From Anticarsia gemmatalis (lineage: Eukaryota; Arthropoda; Insecta; Lepidoptera; Erebidae), in the NCBI RefSeq assembly GCF_050436995.1, contig NC_134754.1, forward strand, positions 3,713,001 to 3,777,000: a DNA stretch of 64,000 nt. The letters run 5' to 3'. A program made the position numbers and the translations under genes. The notes beneath the pieces were generated by a model, which did not search any database, had not been told where the DNA came from, and saw only the letters and a program-made list of their open reading frames with translations. Shown in pieces: positions 30,339 to 43,800 of this stretch; within the stretch, counting starts at the first letter, position 1, and every line of letters begins with the position of its first letter.

Positions 30339-33300
30339 CGTATTTACAAACAGAGTGGCTTTTTTCTTTTACTTTAATCTCATGAAGGTTATTCTTTGAA
30401 GCCGTGACGTAGGTCAAGTTTTATGAGTTTTACAAATAAATATGTGATTTAATCAACATGTTCATGTTGAAATGGGTTGTGTGTTGTGACATAGCCTGCG
30501 GGCAAGATCACAAAGTTTTCTTTATATCAACAAATTGAGTTTCTGACTCACAAAACAATTTCACTCAAAATGTTTTCTAGTAGTAAACGTACACGTGTAA
30601 CCGTTATTAAATTGAGATCATAATAACAAAGTAACGTACTTCACTTGAACCCACTCAATCGAAGTTAATCCTTTACCGGAAAATAGCAACCGGTATCAGA
30701 TGATACAATGGCCACACATTTTATCTATACAAAATGAAGCAGAAAATCCAATTAGCAATTCTCGGTGGTAGTTGAATAGCGTGCCGATTGCGATGCACCG
30801 CTGTATCGAGACACCGGCAGAAGCTTTACAACTCCAGTTAAATCTCCGGCGGTAAAACTGTTATAAATCGATTCCGCCAGGTTAAAGAATTAAATGGATC
30901 GTAAAAATTAATAGGTCTGTGTCGCGCGGGACGAATCGCCGGGGCACAGGCGGAATGGCACTTTCCCAGTTTATGAATTACTTGGGAACTTTATGACGGC
31001 TTTGTCAGACTCGGCGTTTTTTTTTCGGGCGTCACGTGTTGTAGACGGATGCGAAATTGGATTTTTTCAGATAGAGAATGGGAGAAATATTGCGGAGAGC
31101 GCGTATTTGTCCGAGAGGGGAAAGTGTTAAGTTTGTTTAGATATTTTATTGCAATTACGGTAGTGCATGGAGCTGCAAGTCACAATCGCCACCAGCTGTT
31201 GATGATGTGACATGCTGGACATATTAGTTTTTAAAAGAGTACTGTTTTTTTACAGCTATACTTAAATGAAGGCTTTTTTTGTTAAAAATTGATAATATTA
31301 TTATATAGGTCCTGAATTTAAATGTGTAATATAGAATGCGTATTTAGAATAATATTGTTATTTTATTTTATAAAATACTGCCTTCATATTAAAAAATCTT
31401 AATGCAATGCAGACGCATACCTCGCATTGCAACTTGCGTGAGTTTTCCATAAAATGAATCATGAAACCACCCCGTAAAGCCATTAGTTTATTTACAGTAC
31501 ACTGCATACATAAATAATCCAGGTACCGATTGCAACCAAGTAACAACGTTATCACTCGCCTATTAACATAGGCCCATACATTTTCATACTTTTACTCCAT
31601 TAAACTAATCGCAATGTTGATACTATTTAAATCAACACTGGCCATGCTAAAATGAGTTCTATGGTTGTAAAAAGAAAATAAATTTTTGTTTGTGCAACGT
31701 TACGTATTAGTAATGTGTCCCAGTGCACCAGGTTCACATGAATAAAAGGAAAACACATCACAGTACGACCTTTGTAGTGTGCACTCAACCGACCTCCTGT
31801 GGAGTTCAACACGCTTCGCGGAGCAACTACTGAAATGGCGAATGAAATGTTTTAATATGCACAACGCGGGAAAATTTAAAATTGGTATTTACGCTCGGAA
31901 ATATTTTCTACAACTAAAAATTTTCTTTGTTTATAAAAAAATATGGTATTTCGCATGTGACGTATTGCGTGTACTTTTTTACCTTTCATTTTTGTAATTC
32001 AAAATTCATATCTGATGCTCCAACGATAAGTGCAATAACTAGGTTAAAGCTGATTTAGAGAAAAAGGCGCGAGATTATACCTATTTTTGTTTTGTTTCTA
32101 TTTTTATCAATTCACTTCACATGGTATTGCTTTGAAATTTAGCCAACAAAAGGCTGCGAACTTGGCTTATTATATAAGAAATGTTTTAAAATTATTATAA
32201 ACATTTTTTTATTGAAAAGTTTATTAGATGTGAACATCGTAAAACAAACATGCGAACATGAGCCATAAAAGATTTAAAATTCTATTAAATAATTATTTTT
32301 ATTCCGTTACTCCCCTTATCGGGTAATAAACCTATTTGGATATATTTTGTGTTTATGAATTTACTGTACTTGAATGTTTATTGCACACAAATATACGTCG
32401 TACATAAATAATATTAATGTATAAAAATCCCATTAAGGATAATTACTATTAAGTGAGAAACGGAGGAAAGTATTATTTGTTGGACATGGCGGATCAACCG
32501 AGTTCAAAGGTTAAGATAAATAGGCAAGGCAAATAGCTTCAGGAAGAAAACAAAACTGAAGTCTCTTGTAGATCTCTTTCCCATTACTATAAACCAGTTT
32601 AAGTCAAATACAGGAATTCCACTAAGTATCATCACGTCGCTCTGAGTTCCTACATGTTATCCAAGAAAATAAAACAGATTAGACAGTCATGACAAAACTT
32701 AACAAGAGATCTATGGAATTTCTTAATAAATATTGACGTGGTTAACCTTAAATAACATTTTGAACCTCATTACAAACTTATAGTAACTTATTAAATTTTA
32801 TACACACTGCCTAAATCTTCGAGTACAATAGGCGTCATATTATGTATGTTTGTAAAACAGCCGCTACTGTTTCAAAAACAAAACATATCTCAAACATTTT
32901 TTATATACAGGATCGAAGCAAGGAGATCTGATAAATAAAGCCGACCACACACATCACCGCTATCTCGCCGATCTTCGGTCTATAACGAGAAAGTGACGCC
33001 CGTGTGTACGTTGCAATGTTACCTCATGATACCGAAAACGGCGGCCACGAATGGAGGCGTGTGCGCTTGTAGTGTGTTTACCTTGAAATATTGCTACTGG
33101 AGATGACAATAGGGAGATCTTTATTTTTGAAATTTTTACTTGTATATGAAGGGTATGAGGGACCTGCGCAAGTACTGGGCGGAGGCGGCTGTCTGGTTTG
33201 GGAATTTAGACAGACCTTGCGGGATTAATGACATACGCAATGATGATAATGACTTATATATGGCGTGGAAAAGTAAAAAGATGAGCGAACAATCTAGAGT

Positions 33301-33588
33301 TAGTTCTTACACAGGACAATTTAAAACACACAAATGATACGAGATTTAGGAGTCCTTTGAGAACGTGGTTGAAGTACTGGCTCTACTTAAACCACTGTTA
33401 TAAATCATATTTTTTTTTATTTTATTTCAATATTGCGTACCTCCTTTATCTTGATTTTTTTCCTTAAATAAAGATATGAACCCTCTAGTAAGAGTCCAAA
33501 TTCGCGAAGTCTATGTTTGTCTCATGGATTACAAATTTTCAAACTAACCAATCTGTAAATATATTGGTATTTAACATGTCCTTAATAT
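30339..33588. other. AT-rich DNA with a GC-richer island, no supported gene
   Basis: The interval 30760-31130 is GC-richer, non-repetitive and holds a CACGTG E-box at 31033-31038. It may be a regulatory element or an unrecognised exon, but there is no domain evidence. A smaller GC-richer patch lies at 32940-33060. A short plus-strand frame at 33140-33337 has no recognisable motif. Confidence 0.45.
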
Positions 33589-33783
33589 TTACACTTTAGC
33601 CAGATCTAGAACACAAGCAGTAGTCGGCTCCTTGTTATACCACAGAGGCACAGTGAGACGCCGCCGGCCGTCCCATAAAGTACGTGCGACATGAGCGCGA
33701 TTTGTGCGCAACGAATGGCCAGTGTGGTCACGATACACCTTGCATGCTTGTGGTACATTGTAAGAGAGGCGAGGCACTGCTGG
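33589..33783 (-). CDS. Possible terminal coding exon, unknown product
   Basis: This minus-strand frame sits in a sharply GC- and CpG-rich block within AT-rich DNA. It reads from PAVPRLSYNVPQACKVYRD through TGHSLRTNRAHVARTLWDG to PTTACVLDLAKV and a TAA stop at 33589-33591. A pyrimidine-rich acceptor ending TCTATCTCACAG lies just upstream (exon start 33783). A second acceptor, TTCCCTAAAG, would start the exon at 33807 in the same frame. AATAAA motifs on the minus strand lie about 165 bp past the stop, near 33417-33427. No family is recognised and no upstream exon is identified. Its only start-like codon in track terms is GTG, so if real it is an internal-to-terminal exon. Confidence 0.35.
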   Translation of the reverse strand, partial: PAVPRLSYNVPQACKVYRDHTGHSLRTNRAHVARTLWDGRRRLTVPLWYNKEPTTACVLDLAKV

Positions 33784-36700
33784 CTGTGAGATAGAGTTTG
33801 AGGTGACCTTTAGGGAAAAGAAAGTATGTTTAGGAAGGTGTGTTAAGGTTTATTCTTATACGGAAGAAGAGATGTGCGGGTCCATAAATAAAATTTTCGT
33901 TTATATTGAATAATATTTACAACAATTTATTGATGAAAACAACCCCAAATTTTACAAAAATTGAAGAATATAATAATATATAATATACAGTTTTAACGAG
34001 GCACTCCTCTGCGACGCTTTCCGCTGGGTAATTTTCAGAAAAATTAAGAAGGTTATAGATGGAAATAAACGAGGACGAGATTTTTAAATAGCAAAACAAA
34101 ATAAATGCAGTTAACCAGAAACAATAACTTTCACAGTATGCTTATATAAGCCCAATATCCATGTAAAATAAAATCATGTACACTACAAAATAAAAATATT
34201 GTAAAAGAAAATCCATGTAAAGAGAATATTCGGAAACAGCAATAAAAGTTAAAGTTTGCCATATTCGCTTCGATATCGCGTCGCTTAATTTTCCACGGTG
34301 TTGCACCCCGAGTGTAAGCCGTACATGGTTTTGATCTCCATACGGTAAAGCGCGTTTGGTCATATTGCAACCTGAAGTGGCTATCTAACGGTGATGTAAA
34401 ATATAAATGTTTTGAATTTTTCGATATTTCATTATTTGACTTTTAAAAAGGTAACGAATCCCTAAAATCTAGTCTGCTAAGTGTAATTATTGACAGAAAA
34501 TGCGCACACCATAGCGCATAATAGTGTCGTGTGCTAGTTAGTTTCTCAATTTAAATTTAGAAGATCCCATAAATTGACATATACTTTTTCGCAGGTGACT
34601 TGTGAAAAAGAAGAGACAGTACAAGTTGACTTAATAAACATAATTTTTATTGCAGCGAAAGGGTTACAACTAACTCAAAAAATTGATGAACAAACATATA
34701 TTATTATCAATTTAGCACGCGCACGAAAAAAAAATCTGAAACATTCCTGCAGTATTCCATCGCAATTGAAATAAAAACTACCGTGGCAGGTATAAAATAA
34801 TAAATCGAAGTAATTAAAAGTCCGACACGACAGACAACTGTATTAAATCGAACAATCGTTGAAAACAATCGGAGCGTTTGTCGCGAACTCACATCGGGGT
34901 CATATCGGACTAATTGCGCAAAACGTCAATAATACTAGATAATTTAAACTGTAGAACGGAAATAGCAATTGATTAGTACAAATTATGTATAGTGTGTCGA
35001 CCTGGTTTCTCTATTTATTTCACACGGTCTGACAGTTTTATGAATATCTCTTCCAATAGGGAATTAAGGGATGGTCTTATTTTAATCGATGGCTAAAATA
35101 AGGCCGTAGTTTTAATAGCTGTAGTATTGATTGGGTAATGGAGATACTGAACGAGTTGATTACTGAAAAAATGTATCGACATGAAGTCAAAACATTTTTA
35201 GAAGCTTTGTAATAATATTTTTGTTTTGTTAGAATATTTTATTGTACACTGCACTAACAAGTATCAGAAGAAAAGATTTTAAGCATCCTAATAAATATTA
35301 TATTAAATTACCTACAGCCTCAATTATATCTTGTATCTGGTGGTGTCAATCACCATCTAAGTCAAAATTTCAAATAAGTATATTCATTTCGTGATCTTGG
35401 GTGGGATTTAGTTTATTCCCAAGAATTAGATAAGGATTATACAATAAGATTAAAATAGGAATGTTATTCCGGAAATAAAAACATCAATGACATCACGGCG
35501 GAGTTTTAAAAATACAGCCGTCTCTAATTTTAAGTACATTTTATAATTCACAACAAAGACCAAACTCCCCGATACTGTCACTTAAAAATTCTCCAGGACC
35601 TTGATTTGGGTCGTAATCAGCATTCAACAGTGACACCTTGTGGTTTAATTCTTGATCCGGGCTCTCTAAATAATTCCTTCGTTTATGTTTAAAGACGGGC
35701 TTACGGCGGTAAAAAAGTAGAATCAGCCGAGCGTCGTCGGATGAGCCGCGTTTGAATAATTTACACCTAAAGACATCTGAACTACAATTCATCTATAACG
35801 TATAAATCATTTAACACTTTCAACTTTAAAATCATATCAACAAGAGCTACTTTCACTTGATCTTTATCTTCAGTAGCAGAAGAATTAAGTTTGTATTTTG
35901 ATATCTTGGAATCTCCGACTGTCACAGAGCGACTCCTTTATTCGTATCCACATTTCGATGTCAAGTTTTGTTGCTTCTGTGTTTTGCCGTTTCTGTTTAA
36001 GAGATTTTTAATACGTGTCTTATTAGCTCGCCTGTGAGATATAAAAAGAAAATGAATATAACATCGGAAATGGAGTGAACGTCATTTTAATTCAAAGGAA
36101 ATAAAAAATGTTACGTATTTTAAAAAGAGTATGTTTTAATAAGCTTATGAATTTCAACATTTTACATTCGATGGCTAGAAATGATACAATGTTTACTAAC
36201 AAGTACCTAATCTTCCACTAGAATAATTTTATGATTGCAGGGCCACTGCACTTTATGGCGTCGAAGCAAACCGGACTTCACAAGGACTGGCGCAAATTCA
36301 TCACACAGAAAATTACTTGTCCCCAAAAAGAATACGACCAACTCCAATTCCCTTAACGACATTCCACTTACAGTATCAATAAAAAATCTGGCATCATAAC
36401 CCGTCCAGTTTAACACGTAATTACCGAAGCAAATGCAACGATGCGGGCGTAAAATTTCATTACTGTCATATTTGACGCCGTCCGTCAATCCGTCATATGA
36501 TTGATGACATGTTGAAACTTGTTTAGGTTTAAATGCCTGTTTGTTATACAGCGGTATTTTTTCGCTTGATTATATCGAAGCTCATTATATTTTGATTAGC
36601 TCTTTTTTGTTGGGAGTAAAGAATGTACAAAATGCTATCACATAAATGCGTTGTTTACGTTTAGTTGTAAGTAAAAAAATACCATAATTTTGGAAGTGGA

Positions 36701-38920
36701 ATTTGGAAGTCGGAAGGTACGATCGGAACTGACATGAAGACATAGGTAGTTTGATCTATAGGAATATCAAATTGGCTTATTATTTTCGCATTTTTTGAAA
36801 ACATATGACTTAGCAACGAGATCAAATGTACCTTAGAAGAGCATCATTAATAAAACATGGGAACACATTCCCTTATACCAATAACAACCAAGACTGCTTT
36901 GGGAAAAGAGCAAAAAAAGTTGTCAAGTAGCATCTTTCTATGACTTAGTACAAAGTGCTTACACCAGGTGATTTCTAATACGTGATCTACTAGTAAAGCC
37001 ACATGCTTTTCAATGGAATTGTATGAGCTTTTAATATTGATGAACTCTTTGTTAGTGAAAATTATAGCTACAATGTCGCAGGTCTAGGTTGCGCGTGGCT
37101 CACAATAATGTTGTTCAACGAGTATGTTCTCTTTTATTTGTTTTAAATGTTCTATTTAGTCATCAGCTTCATTGTATTTGATTAGCTGTTCTTATTAAGG
37201 TATGTGTTTTAATTTAAATGTTTTTTATTGATGCTAACATGTGTCTACTTCAATGGCGTTTGAAGATATATTTAGATGATCATTTGGACACGTGTTTAGG
37301 TATATGTTATACACCAACAAGCAAGCCGTTGGTATAAGAATCTTCTCCAAGTACATCCTTTATTCTTATTCCGGTTAGACGAAACCAGGAAAATTACCGT
37401 TCCAAGAATTTGTCTCACACAAAAATATAAATAGCAACAAAAGTAAAGTGCTGCCTACGTTTATTGTACAAATTGTCGTCCTACTCAGCTCAGCTGACAT
37501 TTTAAATTACTTCATCATTTTCGTTTCTCAACTCTGAAAGACGCAGTGGTTAAAATAAGAGTTTTTAATAAATTTCTACCCACAGTAATTTTTAAGCAGT
37601 TTACAAAAGGTAACGGATTCATCCCTTATTGCTAAATGTGTGCAATGGCATACAACAAAAGTGTTTTGTAGGAATTAAACTATGGGGTGATTTCAAGCCA
37701 ATTTCAATGTTGCAAGTGTATTTGGAAAAAATATAATTATCATAGTAATTTCAAATGTCTAATACTCGCTAGTCGATAATGCCGTCTATAGAAACTAGCG
37801 CTACTGCGCCTAATTTCACCTAAACGTCCATAAAAATTACTTACCGAGATTACCATTTCACTTCGATTTTTTGTATGCACTCTATGTATATATCTAATTG
37901 TTTTCCAAATCTCGGGCCATAACGTTACACGAAAAACGTAACAGCATAACTCTATAGAGGTACAACTCGATAAAGGTGGGCGAAATGATACATGCAAAAC
38001 AGGTGTCATGTTACAAAAAGTATCTTATACTTTCGTATCATATTTTCGCAGCAGAAAGCTTATTTAACAGTTATTCTGGTGTACATGTGTGGGTGAGACT
38101 ACTCTATTTAGCAATATGGATGTCTTTCCAATCTTCACGATAGACTTACGTGTTATAAATGATGCCTTCGTGCCCTTTACACCCACGGCTTGTGAACTGT
38201 ACGTGGTTTAGTGACACGGAAATAATATTTAAATGGCAAAGTTAATTTTCCTTGTTTTTCTTACCATTACAAAAATTGGTTGTAAACGAGCGTGTTAAAT
38301 ATTGATACCCTTAAAATGTTGAAGTATTTATACGTTTCAAAGTTTATTTGTTTGACCTTTACACCAAATTCTATGGTAAAAAATGTACAGCTGTTTAGTT
38401 CAAAAATTTTCCGGCTCATTTTGGGCGTAATTGTAAACACATATCGTATTTATTATTACGGATAATCATACATTTACTCTAAGTGCAGGGTGATAGTTGT
38501 GTAAAGATACTACACGTGTAAAGATATTTTAAATGAATCCATTCTTCATCAAAATTTATTGTTGAGTACCAGGCTATTATAAACAGTAAGAGTTAACGCT
38601 AACATCCTCAACATAATACTTATCCCTAAGTTAATGTCCCCGCCACCTATGACCTTAAATAGATCTTAAGAAGTGGAAACCCTTAAATTATCTTTGTACA
38701 GTTTAATTTACATACAAATGGGCCGTTACTTGAGTTGGTTAGTCTCTCTAATGGGTGTTTGTATTATATACCGCAGTTCGTGATGCTCGTAATCTGAATT
38801 AAACGAATGATAATAGGATACATAACAATATAATACAGTTTTGCTACATTAGCGTAAATACTTTTATCCCGAGCTTAGCTAACTTGGTGTTTTGATGAAG
38901 TCGTTTTGAGTTTTAAGTGA
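33784..38920. other. AT-rich DNA, no supported gene
   Basis: Short minus-strand frames at 35541-35792 (ATG start) and 36207-36488 (no ATG at its head) lie in slightly GC-richer patches but show no domain, splice context or codon signal I can defend. No repeat family is recognised. Confidence 0.5.
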
Positions 38921-38956
38921 AATACATTGTTTGATGACAGCATCAAACAATGTATT
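38921..38956. repeat. Perfect 16-bp palindrome with ACAG loop
   Basis: Arms 38921-38936 (AATACATTGTTTGATG) and 38941-38956 are perfect complements separated only by ACAG. A second, longer palindrome with the same loop starts 7 bp downstream. Confidence 0.9.
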
Positions 38957-38963
38957 GTATTAT

Positions 38964-39023
38964 TGGTTAGTCTACGTCGATCATCATAACCACAGGGTTA
39001 TGATGATCGACGTAGACTAACCA
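38964..39023. repeat. Perfect 28-bp palindrome with ACAG loop
   Basis: Arms 38964-38991 and 38996-39023 are perfect complements over 28 bp around the loop ACAG (38992-38995). Perfect arms with a 4-nt spacer suggest a recent fold-back template switch rather than an old element. Confidence 0.9.
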
Positions 39024-40260
39024 TTATAAGTGATGATAGATTCGTTTTCAAAATATCGTTTTTTTATTTGTTTCACATGTTGTTATTCCGTTACTTGGCT
39101 TACTAGTTTTGCATTATATCGTCGTTTCGACTAAGATGCAAAATTAAAAAGCCCTTACGGTTGATAACTGTTCATTAGACTACAAGTACAGCAATGAAAT
39201 CACTACTAATAGAATAGATCACAACATTTCCTAACATATGCAGCGTTACAAGCTCTTTTCACAAAAATAGCTTCAATTTTGCTCAGCCGTGTGCACTGGC
39301 AACTTCATGCACTCAATCCTGTTTGATGTATTTTAACGGTAGCAATACGCTTGCACCGTGAAAAGAAAGCAAAAGTTAGTTCGTTTTTCATTTCGAAAAG
39401 AACGTATTTTGAAGTGTACGCTTGTAATTTGCATGCCTGGGAACTTGCGAACTTTGAAATCTGGTGGAATTTTATTTTATAGTGGTTTGTGGTTCCGTGT
39501 ATGAGTATGTTTTGAGATAGTATACAGTTTTTCGATGTATAATTTTCAAGCTAAGGATTTATACTTTTGACTATAATAATAAATTGATTTGTTTCTGCCG
39601 GTTTTACTTTTACGGCATTTATAATTTCATAGCCAATAATAACCTACCAGGCTCGCAAAGATTTTACCTTAAATTATGCTAGTATCTACGTATTCTCTTA
39701 CATTTCGGTGATTTTGAACAACATCAGAACGAAAAAACATCAACAAAGATCATCTACCTTTTCAAAAAGGTAGCAATAGGTGAAACCTAACCTTCTATTT
39801 TCCGTTCTCCCTTTTAATTATATTATTTTCTGTTCCCTAACCTTTCATATAAATATTTGGTCAACATCTTAATCTAGTTTCGTCCAAGGAACCCTAAAAC
39901 CAATCCAAAGCCGTCTCACAGTGCAGCACACATTCATCTTGCTTCCTACGAGATTTGAACCGTTACTTGAGTGTTTCAACAAGTCTCTTTCATAAATCAC
40001 GTATTTAGCATTTGTGATAAAACGTCTGTGTATCAAGTTAGTATGAGTGTGAGTAGTTTCAAGTAGAAGCAGTTAGGCCTTAAAAGCGCACTTTGTTAGT
40101 CTTATAGGCGGCGTGATACTTAATACTTTGTGTAGTTCTCCTGCCGAAACATATATCAGGTTGGTATATATTCTACTACTATTAGGTATAATTAGATAGT
40201 TAGATAGTTACGGTGGTAATTGTAAAATTCGTTGTATCTATGCGTTTACCAAGCTTGATG

Positions 40261-40307
40261 AGTTTATTTTAACTAACTATGTAATATACATAGTTATAAA
40301 ATAAACT
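40261..40307. repeat. Imperfect hairpin
   Basis: Arms 40261-40270 (AGTTTATTTT) and 40298-40307 pair, as do 40275-40283 and 40287-40295, with a small asymmetric internal bulge. The element is short and AT-rich, possibly a MITE relic. Confidence 0.5.
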
Positions 40308-40827
40308 TTCGAACAAAACCTTTCGACGTAAATTGTGTCACAAATTGATCTCAAACCATTGTAACATTGTTTTTTGTACACAAAATAAACTGTTTCACAT
40401 CAAAATTTATCCAAGCAACAATATTATTTCTCTGCAACTCAAACATTTAATGTTTATTTACACAATTTACATATTATTTTCATAGTATTTGAACATGCGA
40501 TTATAATACTACAGTGTTAACTAAAAATGCATGAGTGCGTTGTTTTGTACGAAACCCTAGGGGTTTGGAATATTTAAACAGTACGTACTATGATTTATTT
40601 GTTCCGCGTCACAATACATGATCAGTGTGGTCACCCGACTATAATGTATACAGTTGATTTATTTATTTTAATGGACTTGGGTTTAAATTGTCCGACATTT
40701 TTAGCGTGGTTCAGTCGTTACTAATTTTGTGATGAGCTTTGTTACAAACTAGTTTTTGAGATGCTATTCGTGGTGCAGAGGCTAAGGTCACTGCGGTGAG
40801 CTTGTAGACTTAGCGCGTAGTTGTAAA

Positions 40828-40840
40828 AGAGAGAGAGAGA
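40828..40840. repeat. (GA)n microsatellite
   Basis: Six and a half AG units in otherwise ordinary AT-rich DNA, a few bases after a SINE-head-like stretch. Confidence 0.8.
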
Positions 40841-43800
40841 TTATTTTTTTATATAAAAAAACCCATAAGTTAGAATTTCTGTAGAACTGGGAGCGACATT
40901 TATTTAGTTTAGAATATAATGCAAATTACTCAATCTCAATTAAATAATTATAATCAATAAACAAGTGACTAGAACACGTATTGCAAATCTTGAGCTTCTT
41001 TCCTAAAATCCACACAATCTTAATTCATAGACACATTATACCAAAAAATCTTGGAAGCCTTATCAATCAATCCGTTCTGTTCGACGTGTTATTGAAGCAT
41101 TCCATACATGTTCTCTCACCGATCTATCATATAATCGATGGTACACGAGTTATGCGATTTTCTCATATCTCCGCGTGATCGATATCCCTTCCTAAAAAGA
41201 TACAAACTTGTCCCAAATTTGATATGAAACATTGTTCCGTATTCCATCACCAATTGGGCGCCTAAAATGTTGTATACATAATTAGGCGAGGAGGCTGTGC
41301 TTTATAAAATTTCTGTTGATTGTTTGAATTTTGTTATTAGCTGATATAATTATATATGTATTACGCTGGTTGATGTGTCTGTTTTACACTATAAATATTT
41401 ATCAAGATAAACTCTAAACATAATCCAATAAAGAAACGACTAAAATCAAGGTAAAAGGTAATAAAAAATAACTGAAAGAATGATGTTTTAAGTTAACGTT
41501 TAGCTGGCTTCTCTTTTATCTTTCGGTTAAAGCGCTATTTTAGCGCTGTTGCCACGTCACGGTACGTCCATCAATAACGACTCGGTTCTCATATTGGACG
41601 GAAAATTCAATAAAATTTCGTCAGTAGATTCAAGGAGTTTGTGTGACCACAACTTGGCTTCATTTGGCCCATTATTGAAACTAATATCATGGACTTTCTA
41701 TTGACCTTGTAAACAAATACCGATTAATTTTAAATTAAACAGTCATTTGTAGACAAAGCACAATAATGACATAATGAGTACGAACTGTTAAAAAAGCTTT
41801 TATAAAATACTTAAGGAGGGAAAATTTATTCAGATTGGTAACAAAATAAATCAACGCATTCAGGCACATATTCATAAAACCTCCCAAAAAAATACATAAA
41901 ATTTATACGAGTTTAAAAGAAATTTTCACGCCGTAGTAAAAACTCAATCGAGCGTACGAACCATAATTCAATACCGCGAACTTTAAAAGTCACTCCAACA
42001 TCACAAAGAAATCTCGGGGCTAAAAATTCTGAAAACCCTTGAAAGGAATGCAGCCCAACTCGACCGAGGGGCACATCTTACAAATAAGAAGGGGGGACTC
42101 CGTATTGTGCGGAACCTTCAAAACCAGACATCCTAATCGACCCTTTTGAAATTTCCAACTAACGGGAAACTCGTATTTCCATAACAATAAAAATGTGATC
42201 CGAACATCTAGAAATGCCTGCGCGATATTCACGGATCATAAAATCGCACTCGCTCTTTGAATACAACACGTCTGATTTAATTTGACCCCTGTAATCCTCC
42301 CGCCGGTGCTTTACCCGAAACCCATTAGGTGAGGGAAGAAGTGTCATTATATTCTGGTCTTCATATCCGAAAGTGCTCGTTGTCGCTTATGTTTGGACGA
42401 TGCTATTTTATGGTCTTGACGGCAGCTGTATTTAATTTAGTGGACTCGAGTGTGTAGTTGTGATGTGATGATGGCTTTTATGTGACTGAAAATGACGATC
42501 TAAATAGTTTGAGTCTCGGAATGTTTCACACTACATAATTTTATAAAAGAAACAATTTTTGTATTCCTTGAGAATTAACTTAACAAGAACAACTGCTGAC
42601 TGATGTTTTAATTAAATAATCTGCATTGGTTACCTCTTATTAAAATATACTGCTATCTCAAAAATAACCTATGCAATACATGTACACATAAATCGCCAGC
42701 TACACGTTGCACGATTACAACAAAAGAGACATGAACAGAAATAGAAAACACAGCAAAAAGGAAAAATAAACAATACTACCATAGCTGTTTACTTAAACAA
42801 AATATTCGTAGCAAATTTGCAGGTTTATTGCGGCTCAAGGGAACCATCCACTATGACTATCGGACCATCGGGGACCAATTAGTTTCCTAGTTATGAACTT
42901 TTCATCTGTCAGATTTATACACACTCGCTATTGGGAATGGTCTGTTCAAATATTTATGACTTTTAAAACTACCTGAGTTGTGGCGGTTGATTTCCTTTGA
43001 TAATTTTGAAATTAACCGAAGCGGGCTGTGAATGACGAAGTTTATGGTATATTAACAACGTCAAAAATTAATATGAACAAATTTAATTAGGTACATTGTA
43101 ACTTTATACATCGCTGATGATTTGAAAAAATATTGCGCCAAGATACTGCAGTACAATTTATCAATCAATTAAAAATTCAGTACCCGATCACTAAGTATCA
43201 AAAAAATACCCCAGCGTATTTAAGAAATTTGATAAAATGCATTAACAGACTCCACAGGGAAACAAATAAGTAAACAAGTAAGAATTCTTCTTCCATTATT
43301 CTCTAAAGACGCTAAAAATATTTAACAAACAACTGACAGAAAACATAATTAACATAATTTATAACGATTCAAAAAATTGCGACAAACCAACACGTAGAAT
43401 AAAGTAATCCAGTGCGCAAGTGGGTCAGTATGGCAGGAGATCCCCTGTCAAATTAACGCTTCCCTCTGTCTCGACGTGACAAACGACATGGGCATAATAA
43501 AAACTTGCTCATGAATGCTGCGAGTTGAAAATAAAGCTATATTTGCTGACGTTTACAGGACTACAGGGAGAGAATGGAAATTACAAGAGGAAATTAAAAA
43601 TGATTTACACGGAAACGAAGCGTAACTGCCTGAATTACAGCAGAACTTTGAGAGGGAGCTTCAAATTATTGTAGGAACGACAGAAGTTAATATTCTTCAC
43701 AATGAAAACAATGTTCTTTTGTTAGAAGGAATAATGTCGGCTGCAAAGGGACTTTAACAAAATTTGTACTGTAAAAGTTTACTAGGTCGAAATATTACTT

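Noticed and set aside
35541..35792. 83-codon minus-strand ORF with ATG start
   Set aside because: No domain or context; its length is within the chance range.
36207..36488. 93-codon minus-strand frame
   Set aside because: It has no ATG at its head, no recognisable motif and no clear splice sites. An exon cannot be excluded but is not supported.
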